Assembly: GCA_018056045.1 (NCBI GenBank)
Contig: JAGPGI010000103.1
Coordinates: 1-7,948, forward strand
Source of the DNA: Paracoccus sp. (in: a-proteobacteria)
GTDB lineage: Bacteria > Pseudomonadota > Alphaproteobacteria > Rhodobacterales > Rhodobacteraceae
Length of the DNA stretch: 7,948 bases
Direction: 5' to 3'
The position numbers and the translations under genes are program-made. Below are positions 1 to 5,061 of this stretch, piece after piece. The notes below the pieces were generated by a model. That model searched no databases. It was not told the origin of the DNA and was given only the letters and a program-made list of their open reading frames with translations. Numbering within the stretch: the first letter of the stretch is position 1; each line of letters starts with the position of its first letter.

Positions 1-155
1 GCTTCGGGGCCGGCATTCGCGATCACCATGAAGGCGGCACCGGATTTCGGATTGGCGCCGCGCGCATAGGCCTCGTGGATGCTGATCCCGCCTTGGGCCG
101 CAGCGGCAAGGGGCATCAGGGCGAAAACGACAAGGGCGGGGATGAGCGGTTTCAT
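1..155 (-). CDS. PCu(A)C family periplasmic copper chaperone, 5' part only
   Basis: Reading from the ATG at 155-153, the visible 51 residues start with an export signal (a basic Lys2, then a hydrophobic core rich in Leu, Val and Ala, ending around AAAA-QG near residue 20). A mature start follows with the segments HEAYARGANPKSG and AAFMVIANAGPE. The pattern 'AYAR...(K)SGAAFMVI.N.G' is the recognisable opening of the PCu(A)C (formerly DUF461) fold. Members bind Cu(I) through Met and His residues in the periplasm and help metallate the CuA site of cytochrome oxidase. The metal-binding His/Met motif lies further downstream and is outside the window, so the function rests on the N-terminal half alone. 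A GGAGG ribosome binding site at 164-160, 4 nt before the ATG, supports this start. The gene lies behind the rpmB terminator, so it probably has its own promoter in 156-257; I could not pick one out. Confidence 0.82.
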   Translation of the reverse strand, partial: MKPLIPALVVFALMPLAAAAQGGISIHEAYARGANPKSGAAFMVIANAGPE

Positions 156-257
156 GGGGCCTCCGGCACGATTCGCGACTAAGGCTAGCGCGCGCGGGCG
201 GCACATGCACCCCGGTTTCGCGGCGCGCTTTGTCACATGCGCGTGGTGCGCAAACGC

Positions 258-283
258 AAAAAGCCCCGCCGGATCGGCAGGGC
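258..283 (-). terminator. Rho-independent terminator of rpmB
   Basis: On the minus strand the sequence GCCCTGCCG, loop ATC, CGGCGGGGC forms a 9-bp stem with a single G-U wobble. Five T residues follow directly (complement of 258-262). It starts 55 nt after the rpmB stop codon and lies before the next minus-strand gene, so it should end the rpmB transcript and separate it from the PCu(A)C gene. Confidence 0.85.
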
Positions 284-337
284 GTCTTGCATCCGCTGGC
301 AGGCCTCGAATCGACTGGCCCGCCCAGGCGGAGCCGA

Positions 338-613
338 TCAGGCTTTCGCCAGCTCGCGCTTGATCTTCAGGGCGCGGTCCGACAGCTCGACATCCTTCGC
401 CTTGGCGAGGAAGGCGTCAAGGCCACCGCGATGGTCGACCGAGCGCAGCGCCGCGGCCGAGATGCGCAGCTGGTAGCTGCGGCCCAGTTTCTCCGAGATC
501 AGCGAAACCTCGTTCAGGTTCGGCAGAAAACGGCGACGGGTCTTGTTGTTGGCGTGAGAGACGTTGTTGCCGCTCATCGGGCCTTTGCCGGTCAGTTCGC
601 AAACGCGCGACAT
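338..613 (-). CDS. rpmB: 50S ribosomal protein L28
   Basis: This 91-residue protein is a component of the large ribosomal subunit. The N-terminus VCELTGKGP, then [15 protein letters not shown] and LPNL, is the L28 signature; the rest ([20 protein letters not shown]) is the usual proteobacterial core. Only one cysteine (Cys5) is present, so this is the zinc-free form and not the form with paired CxxC motifs. The ATG at 613-611 is preceded by AAGGAA (626-621) with a 7-nt spacer, which fixes the start. The gene appears monocistronic: a CTTGAC-type promoter at 698-726 lies upstream and an intrinsic terminator at 258-283 lies downstream. Its roughly 77-nt leader contains two hairpins. In many bacteria rpmB is paired with rpmG (L33); no rpmG is adjacent here. 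Confidence 0.97.
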   Translation of the reverse strand: MSRVCELTGKGPMSGNNVSHANNKTRRRFLPNLNEVSLISEKLGRSYQLRISAAALRSVDHRGGLDAFLAKAKDVELSDRALKIKRELAKA

Positions 614-638
614 GATCTAGTTCCTTCGATTCGATCCA

Positions 639-652
639 GCGGGCAGGCCCGC
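639..652 (-). other. Short hairpin in the rpmB leader, near the start codon
   Basis: GCGGGC-AG-GCCCGC is a perfect 6-bp inverted repeat. Sterically it is probably a 5-bp stem with a CAGG-type tetraloop. It ends 13 nt upstream of the AAGGAA ribosome binding site of rpmB, so it would sit inside the 5' untranslated region of the predicted transcript. No T-run follows, so it is not a terminator by itself. Confidence 0.45.
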
Positions 653-661
653 AATATGAAA

Positions 662-682
662 GGGCGCCGCGTGGCAGCGCCC
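662..682 (-). other. Terminator-like hairpin between the ogt-like gene and rpmB
   Basis: On the minus strand GGGCGCTGC, loop CAC, GCGGCGCCC makes a 9-bp stem with one G-U wobble, followed by TTTCATATTGC, which is moderately U-rich. It lies about 100 nt after the stop of the Ogt/Ada-like gene and just after the predicted rpmB transcription start. It could end read-through from the meaB unit, or act as an attenuator or leader structure for rpmB. The short T-run makes it a weak intrinsic terminator. No choice can be made from sequence alone. Confidence 0.5.
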
Positions 683-697
683 GGAAATCTGTTGCGC

Positions 698-726
698 GGG
701 ATAAGGTGTGGATGCGGGAACGTCAA
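698..726 (-). promoter_or_regulatory. Predicted housekeeping promoter of rpmB
   Basis: On the minus strand CTTGACG (-35, core complement of 721-726) is followed after exactly 17 nt by TATCCC (-10, complement of 698-703). CTTGAC with a 17-nt spacer is the usual alphaproteobacterial sigma-70 pattern; the -10 box matches only its TAT half. A small A-run (AAAAA) lies just upstream of the -35 box. Transcription should begin near 690, giving a leader of about 77 nt before the rpmB start. Confidence 0.6.
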
Positions 727-741
727 GCGTTTTTGGCCCAT

Positions 742-768
742 GACCCTGCGCCCGCGACCCTGCGCCCG
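742..768. repeat. Two tandem 13-bp direct repeats upstream of the rpmB promoter
   Basis: GACCCTGCGCCCG occurs at 742-754 and again at 756-768, a perfect direct repeat with a 14-bp period. It lies between the stop codon of the Ogt/Ada-like gene and the -35 box of the predicted rpmB promoter. It may be a replication-slippage duplication or a paired protein-binding site; the sequence does not say which. Confidence 0.6.
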
Positions 769-779
769 GACAGCCCCGC

Positions 780-1367
780 TCAGGCAGGGGCGCGCGATCC
801 TTCATGGCACAGCAGCGCCTGCTTGCGCCAGAGCCCGCCGCCATAGCCGGTCAGCGCCCCACCCGCACCGACGACCCGGTGACAGGGAATCACCACCGCG
901 ATCTGGTTGGCGCCATTGGCGCTGGCGACGGCGCGGGTGGCCTCGGGGCGGCCGATGCGCCGCGCCAGTTCCGAATAGCTGATCGTGACGCCCGGGGGAA
1001 TACGCATCAGCTCGTCCCAGACGAGGCGTTGAAAGGGCGTGCCGCCGGGCGCGAGGCTCAGGTCGAAGCCGAGGTTTTTCTTGCCGAAATAGGCCTCTAT
1101 CTGGGTCTCGACGCGATCGGTCATCGCCGTGCGGCCAAGCCCGATCCGGCCATGGGCGGCCTTCCCGAGCCGCCGCATCTCGGTCGAAAGGGCCCGGCGC
1201 TCGATGAATTCAAGCAGATGCAGGCGCTGGCGATCCGCGACGCAGACCATGCCGCCCAGTGGCGTGTCGATCCACGCCGCTGCCAGCTCCGCCTGCCCCG
1301 AGAGCGGATGCGGCGCATGGCCGAGCCATCCGGCCAGCAGCCCGGAGAGGTCGGGCGCCGCCGTCAT
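780..1367 (-). CDS. Ogt/Ada-type methylated-DNA--protein-cysteine S-methyltransferase
   Basis: This 195-residue protein should repair O6-alkylguanine (and O4-alkylthymine) by irreversible transfer of the alkyl group to its own cysteine. The N-terminal half (WIDTPLGGM, residues 32-40) is the ribonuclease-like domain of the family. The C-terminal half holds TPFQRLVWDEL (110-120), IPPGVTISYSELA (123-135), the putative arginine finger Arg145 in RAVASANGAN, and the active site IPCHRVV (160-166) with nucleophile Cys162. A GYGGGLWRKQALL segment follows. Family members are about 160-190 residues long, so this is a single-domain enzyme without the Ada metal-binding and AraC domains; the style of the C-terminal half is nearer to Ada than to classical Ogt. 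The ATG at 1367-1365 overlaps the meaB stop as ATGA and has no strong Shine-Dalgarno, so it is probably translated by coupling. In-frame starts further upstream would run far into meaB and are less likely. Confidence 0.9.
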   Translation of the reverse strand: MTAAPDLSGLLAGWLGHAPHPLSGQAELAAAWIDTPLGGMVCVADRQRLHLLEFIERRALSTEMRRLGKAAHGRIGLGRTAMTDRVETQIEAYFGKKNLGFDLSLAPGGTPFQRLVWDELMRIPPGVTISYSELARRIGRPEATRAVASANGANQIAVVIPCHRVVGAGGALTGYGGGLWRKQALLCHEGSRAPA

Positions 1368-2338
1368 TCCCGCGACCCGGCCCCCAGCCAGTCCAGAACT
1401 TGGGTCGCGGCCGAATCGGGATCGATCTCGGCCCGGGCGACCGAATCGCCCATCTCGCGCAGACGGGCGCGGGTTGCGGGCGCATCGAGCCGCGCCAGCA
1501 GGCCCGCGCGCAGCTCGGCCAGAAACCACTGCCGCGCCTGCTCGGCGCGGCGGCTGTCGAAATGCCCATGCGTGCGGCGCCAGTCAGTCAGTTCCTCCAT
1601 CGCGGCCCAAGCCTTGTCCAGCCCCTCGCCGGTCACCGCCGAGACCGGCTGGGCGCACGGAAAGCCCGGCGGATCATAGGGGCGCTTGCGCAGGAGCCGC
1701 AGCGCGCCGGCGTAATCGGCAACCGTGCGCAGGGCGGTGTCGCGCAGGGGCCCGTCCGCCTTGTTGACCAAAATGAGGTCGGCGATTTCCATGATGCCGC
1801 GCTTGACGCCCTGCAATTCGTCCCCGCCCGCCGGCGCCAGCAGCAGGATGAAGAGGTCGGACATCTCGGCCACGAGGGTTTCCGACTGGCCGACACCCAC
1901 GGTCTCGATCAGCACGATGTCAAAGCCCACCGCCTCGCAGAGCCGCACGGTTTCGCGGGTGCGGCGCGCGACGCCGCCCAGTTCCGCCTGCGAGGGCGAG
2001 GGGCGAATGAAGGCATTCGGATCGCGGGCCAGCGTCTCCATCCGGGTCTTGTCGCCAAGGATCGAGCCGCCCGAGCGGGCTGAGCTGGGATCGACGGCGA
2101 GGACCGCGACCCTGAGCCCCTGCGCGGTCAGCCTCTTGCCGAAGGCCTCGATGAAGGTCGACTTGCCGACGCCCGGCGTGCCGGAAAGCCCGATCCTTAA
2201 AGCCTGACGGCGGGGCAGTTCCGCCAGCAGCGCCACGGCACGGGCGCGATGGTCGGGGCGGGTGCTTTCAATGAGCGTGATGGCGCGGGAAAGCGCGCGG
2301 CGGTCGCCCTGTATCAGCGGCCCGATCAGATCGTCCAT
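1364..2338 (-). CDS. meaB: Methylmalonyl-CoA mutase-associated GTPase MeaB (ArgK family)
   Basis: This 324-residue SIMIBI-class G protein protects and reactivates B12-dependent acyl-CoA mutases (methylmalonyl-CoA and, in this group, probably ethylmalonyl-CoA mutase) and gates cobalamin delivery in the cytoplasm. Visible motifs are a P-loop GTPGVGKST (53-61), AVDPSS (81-86), ETVGVGQSE (145-153) and the base-specificity motif NKAD (192-195). The C-terminal helical part (about 240-324) is the dimerisation arm. Length is normal for the family. The ATG at 2338-2336 has only a weak upstream GGACGAG, but the N-terminus (LIQGDRRALSRAITLIES) is the expected one. The gene overlaps the downstream alkyltransferase by 4 nt. 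No mutase gene is adjacent, unlike the many genomes where meaB sits beside the mutase. In Paracoccus-like bacteria the mutases serve propionyl-CoA use and the ethylmalonyl-CoA pathway, which is inferred here, not seen. Confidence 0.95.
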   Translation of the reverse strand: MDDLIGPLIQGDRRALSRAITLIESTRPDHRARAVALLAELPRRQALRIGLSGTPGVGKSTFIEAFGKRLTAQGLRVAVLAVDPSSARSGGSILGDKTRMETLARDPNAFIRPSPSQAELGGVARRTRETVRLCEAVGFDIVLIETVGVGQSETLVAEMSDLFILLLAPAGGDELQGVKRGIMEIADLILVNKADGPLRDTALRTVADYAGALRLLRKRPYDPPGFPCAQPVSAVTGEGLDKAWAAMEELTDWRRTHGHFDSRRAEQARQWFLAELRAGLLARLDAPATRARLREMGDSVARAEIDPDSAATQVLDWLGAGSRE

Positions 2339-2380
2339 GTCAACTCGTCCATATGGTCCCTTTGGGTGGCGAGGTGGTCA

Positions 2381-2429
2381 GCGGGGGCTGACTGCCCCCG
2401 CACCCCCGTGGATATTTGGACATGGAAGA
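2381..2429. repeat. Repeat-like hairpin element in the meaB / soxS-like divergent region
   Basis: GCGGGGGC, loop TGACT, GCCCCCGC (2381-2401) is a perfect 8-bp inverted repeat. It is followed by ACCCCCGTGGATATTTGG and then a purine-rich stretch. A GC-rich hairpin of this kind followed by 'CCCCCGGAGTATTTGG' and a GAAGA-like tail is, from memory, a common dispersed intergenic element in Paracoccus and Rhodobacter genomes. Only one copy lies in this window, so the repetitive nature is inferred. It sits between divergently transcribed genes and so is not placed to terminate either of them. Confidence 0.5.
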
Positions 2430-2437
2430 CATGTAAA
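2409..2437 (+). promoter_or_regulatory. Candidate promoter of the SoxS-like thioredoxin gene
   Basis: TGGATA (2409-2414), a 17-nt spacer and TGTAAA (2432-2437) each match the sigma-70 consensus at four of six positions. They lie in the only AT-richer island of this intergenic region. The spacer contains the small inverted repeat ACATG-GAAGA-CATGT (2420-2434). Transcription would begin near 2444, about 55 nt before the start codon. A weaker alternative is TTGCGA (2448-2453) with a poor -10 near 2470. Confidence 0.3.
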
Positions 2438-2449
2438 CGCCGGGTGGTT

Positions 2450-2464
2450 GCGACCGCTGGTCGC
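2450..2464. promoter_or_regulatory. Inverted repeat in the SoxS-like gene leader, possible operator
   Basis: GCGACC-GCT-GGTCGC is a perfect 6-bp inverted repeat with a 3-nt centre, 35 nt upstream of the predicted start codon and just downstream of the candidate promoter. It has the size of a binding site for a dimeric regulator, or could form a small RNA hairpin. In GC-rich DNA such a repeat can also arise by chance. Confidence 0.3.
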
Positions 2465-2498
2465 GCGAACTAGGTCTGGGGAAGGATTTGGGGGCGTC

Positions 2499-2864
2499 AT
2501 GCAGACAAGGCGGTTCGTTCTGGGAGGAATGCTGGCACTTGCCGTCCGGCCGGTTCTGGCCGCGCCGGGGCTGCGGCTGATGATGGTGCGCCGCCCGGGC
2601 TGCGTTTATTGCGCGCAATGGGATCGCGAGATCGGGCCGGTCTATGGCTCGCATCCCGAGGGGCGGGCCGCGCCCCTGTTCATGGTCGATGTCGAGGGGC
2701 CCTATCCCGACGGGCTGGCGCTGGACCGGCGGCCATGGCTGACGCCCAGCTTCATCCTGCTGCGGGGCGGGCAGGAGGTGGCGCGCTTTGAGGGCTATCC
2801 GGGGGCGGAGCGGTTCTTTGAGGTGTTGCGCGTGATGCTGGACGAGGCGCGACGTTCCGCCTGA
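2499..2864 (+). CDS. Exported thioredoxin-fold protein, SoxS-like
   Basis: This 121-residue protein starts with a probable export signal, [16 protein letters not shown], where TRRFVL resembles a twin-arginine motif; cleavage is likely near VLAA (19-22). The mature part has a thioredoxin redox site, [10 protein letters not shown], with Cys35 and Cys38. [17 protein letters not shown] follows, then the cis-proline region LTPSFILL (Pro83) and [11 protein letters not shown] (97-107). This layout is that of SoxS, the periplasmic thiol-disulfide protein of Paracoccus sox clusters that keeps the SoxY carrier active. No sox genes are visible here, so a general periplasmic reductase role is equally possible. 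The ATG at 2499 was chosen because it gives a full signal peptide; a GAAGGA lies 12 nt upstream and GGGGG 4 nt upstream. The later ATG at 2529 would delete the signal. The gene precedes serS by 65 nt on the same strand. Confidence 0.78.
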   Translation: MQTRRFVLGGMLALAVRPVLAAPGLRLMMVRRPGCVYCAQWDREIGPVYGSHPEGRAAPLFMVDVEGPYPDGLALDRRPWLTPSFILLRGGQEVARFEGYPGAERFFEVLRVMLDEARRSA

Positions 2865-2929
2865 GGCTTTCACCCGGCGCAGGCTTGCGTTATCTGGGCC
2901 GCACCAGTCATTTCAGGAACGGGTCAGCC

Positions 2930-4225
2930 ATGCACGACATCCGCGCCATCCGCGAAAACCCTGCCGCTTTCGATGCGGGCCTTGCGCTTCGCAACCTGCC
3001 TCCGGCCTCGCCCGAGATCCTGTCGCTGGATGCCGACCGCCGTTCCCGTATCGCCGCGGCCGAGGCGGCGCAGGCCGAGCAGAACACGGCCAGCAAGGCC
3101 GCCGGCGCCGCCAAGGGGCGCGGCGACGAGGCCGAGTTCGAGCGGCTGCGCGCTCTGGTCAGCGCCAAGAAGGAAGAGACCCAGCAGATGCAGGCCGAGG
3201 CCAGCGCGCTGGACGCGAAACTGCGCGAATTGCTTCTGGAAATTCCGAACCTGCCTCTGGACCGCGTGCCGCCGGGCAAGGACGAGAATGACAATGTCGA
3301 GATCCGCCGCTGGGGCGAGCCGCGCGCGCTGGATTTCACCCCGCGTGAGCATTTCGAGATCGCCGGCGTCAAGCCCGGCATGGATTTCGAGACCGCCGCG
3401 AAACTCTCGGGCGCGCGTTTCGTCGTGTTGAGGGGGGCCGTTGCGCGCATCCAGCGGGCGCTGGCGCAGTTCATGCTGGACCTGCATAGCGGCGAGCATG
3501 GCCTGACCGAGACCTGGGCCCCGGTTCTGGTGCTCTCCGAGATGATGGAAGGCACCGGGCAATTGCCGAAATTCGGCGAGGACAGCTATCAGACCCGCGA
3601 AGGCTGGTGGCTGATCCCGACCTCGGAAGTGACGCTGACCAATACCGTGAACGGCGATCTGGTCGAGCAGGCCACCCTGCCCCGCCGCATGGTAGCCCAT
3701 AGCCAGTGCTTCCGGTCCGAGGCCGGCAGCGCCGGACGTGATACCGCCGGGATGCTGCGCCAGCACCAGTTCGAAAAGGTCGAGATGGTCTCGATCACCG
3801 ATGCCGCGAGTGGCGAGGCCGAGCATGACCGCATGACCCGCTGCGCCGAAACCGTGCTGGAGCGGCTGGGCCTGCCTTATCGCACCATCGTGCTCTGCGG
3901 CGGCGACATGGGCTTTGGCGCCCGCATCACCCATGACCTCGAGGTCTGGCTGCCCGGTCAGGGCAAGTATCGCGAGATCTCTTCGGTCAGCTATTGCGGC
4001 GATTTTCAGGCCCGGCGGATGAATGCCCGCTATCGCCCCGAGGATGGCAGCAAGAAGACCGAATTCGTCCATACGCTGAACGGCTCGGGGCTGGCGGTGG
4101 GGCGCACGCTGATCGCGGTGCTGGAAAACGGCCAGCAGGCGGACGGCTCGGTCAGCCTGCCCGAGGCGCTGCATCCCTATCTGGGCGGCAAGACCCGGCT
4201 GGGTGCCGATGGTCAGCTGATCTAA
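2930..4225 (+). CDS. serS: Seryl-tRNA synthetase
   Basis: This 431-residue class IIa synthetase charges tRNA(Ser) (and tRNA(Sec) where present) with serine in the cytoplasm. Residues 1-110 form the N-terminal domain. Its long charged coiled coil (about 31-104, rich in Ala, Glu, Lys and Arg) binds the long variable arm of the tRNA, and it ends in [16 protein letters not shown]. The catalytic core carries TSEVTLTN (231-238), motif 2 [14 protein letters not shown]...RQHQFEKVE (261-285), [19 protein letters not shown] (351-369) and motif 3 [17 protein letters not shown] (384-400). Length and motif spacing are normal and nothing is missing. The ATG at 2930 has AGGAA at 2915-2919 with a 10-nt spacer and gives the conserved start [11 protein letters not shown]; longer in-frame starts add unconserved residues. 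A possible -10 (TATCTG, 2891-2896) lies upstream but lacks a good -35. Confidence 0.98.
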   Translation: MHDIRAIRENPAAFDAGLALRNLPPASPEILSLDADRRSRIAAAEAAQAEQNTASKAAGAAKGRGDEAEFERLRALVSAKKEETQQMQAEASALDAKLRELLLEIPNLPLDRVPPGKDENDNVEIRRWGEPRALDFTPREHFEIAGVKPGMDFETAAKLSGARFVVLRGAVARIQRALAQFMLDLHSGEHGLTETWAPVLVLSEMMEGTGQLPKFGEDSYQTREGWWLIPTSEVTLTNTVNGDLVEQATLPRRMVAHSQCFRSEAGSAGRDTAGMLRQHQFEKVEMVSITDAASGEAEHDRMTRCAETVLERLGLPYRTIVLCGGDMGFGARITHDLEVWLPGQGKYREISSVSYCGDFQARRMNARYRPEDGSKKTEFVHTLNGSGLAVGRTLIAVLENGQQADGSVSLPEALHPYLGGKTRLGADGQLI

Positions 4226-4302
4226 GCCGGTCCCGGCGGCAGAAATCGCGCGGACAAGTCGAAAGGGCGAAACCCGGCGCCCGTGGCAGGCGTTCTGTGC
4301 CC

Positions 4303-5061
4303 ATGTCACGCACCGGCGCCGCCCTGTTGATCGCTGCCACGCTGGCCTTTGTCGCCAGCTCGCTGGGTTTTGCGCTGCATATGGGGGCCGCGGCGGTCGG
4401 GATACCGACCGATGAGGCCGCACGCATGCTGGCCGCGCCGCGCCTGTTCGACGCGACGCCGTCGCAGATCGACCTGTCGGGGTTGTTCCTGAAGCCGCAG
4501 GGCATCGGCATGCGGGCGCTGCTGGTGATGACATTGGCGGCGCTGGCCTATCACGCGCTGCGCTGCGCGCTGTCGCCCGCGCCGATGGATGTCACCGGCC
4601 AGGCGCCGCTGATCGCCGCGCTGGCGCTTGGCGCGGTCTGGCCATGGATCGCCCCCGCCCATCCGCTGCCGGGCTTTCTGCTGGCGGCGCTGACGCTGGC
4701 AGGTCTTTTGCGCGCGGCGATGCAGGAGCAGCGGCAGGGAGAGGAGATCGGGCGCAGCTCGGCGCTTGGCTTTGCCGCCGGCTGGGCGCTGCTGGTGTGG
4801 CTGTCGATGCTTGCGGCGCTGCTGCATGACCGGCTGGATCTGTCGCAACCCGCCGCCGCCGTCATCGCGATCCTGATCGGTGCGGTCGCGGCAGTCAGCC
4901 TGCAATTGCGGCTGGGCCGCAGGATCGGCTTCAGCGTGGCGCTGATCTGGGGGCTGATCGGGATCGCCGCCGGCACGGTCACCACGGATGCGGCCATCGC
5001 CACGGTGACGGTGCTGGCCATTGCCATCATCGCCGTGGCGCTGGTGCGGGTGACGACCTAG
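4303..5061 (+). CDS. Unrecognised polytopic inner-membrane protein
   Basis: I do not recognise this 252-residue protein. Hydrophobic segments at about 5-30, 70-90, 100-118, 122-140, 153-175, 184-203, 208-226 and 230-248 suggest seven or eight membrane helices. The first hydrophobic stretch is followed by a non-membrane stretch of some 40 residues (about 31-69), probably periplasmic. Short charged loops such as QEQRQGEE (141-148), HDRLD (175-179) and RLGRR (203-207) suggest the topology. No enzyme motif is evident. Codon use is like that of the neighbours, which supports a real gene, as do its length and hydrophobic pattern. The start is uncertain: the ATG at 4303 has AGG 12 nt upstream, while an in-frame GTG at 4297 has it at 6 nt, a better spacing. 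It follows serS by 77 nt without a clear terminator. Its stop codon overlaps the der stop on the opposite strand. Confidence 0.75.
   Translation: MSRTGAALLIAATLAFVASSLGFALHMGAAAVGIPTDEAARMLAAPRLFDATPSQIDLSGLFLKPQGIGMRALLVMTLAALAYHALRCALSPAPMDVTGQAPLIAALALGAVWPWIAPAHPLPGFLLAALTLAGLLRAAMQEQRQGEEIGRSSALGFAAGWALLVWLSMLAALLHDRLDLSQPAAAVIAILIGAVAAVSLQLRLGRRIGFSVALIWGLIGIAAGTVTTDAAIATVTVLAIAIIAVALVRVTT

Noticed and set aside
230..982. A 250-codon open frame on the plus strand across the rpmB region
   Set aside because: It runs antisense over rpmB, the rpmB terminator and its promoter, and has an Arg/Ala-rich low-complexity peptide typical of shadows.
1368..1529. Longer N-terminus of the Ogt/Ada-like protein (in-frame ATG at 1529)
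   Set aside because: The extra 54 residues are an Arg/Gly/Pro-rich reading of meaB in another frame; the ATGA overlap start gives a normal family length.
2529..2531. Downstream ATG of the SoxS-like gene as the start
   Set aside because: GGAGGA directly abuts this ATG with no spacer, and using it would remove the export signal that precedes the CxxC domain.
4226..4237. GCCGG-TC-CCGGC after the serS stop as a terminator
   Set aside because: The stem is 4-5 bp with a very tight loop and no T-run follows, so it is unlikely to stop transcription.
2924..4534. A 536-codon open frame on the minus strand, opposite serS and the membrane protein
   Set aside because: It is antisense to two convincing genes and crosses the boundary between them; its peptide is a low-information Arg/Ala/Gln/Gly-rich sequence.
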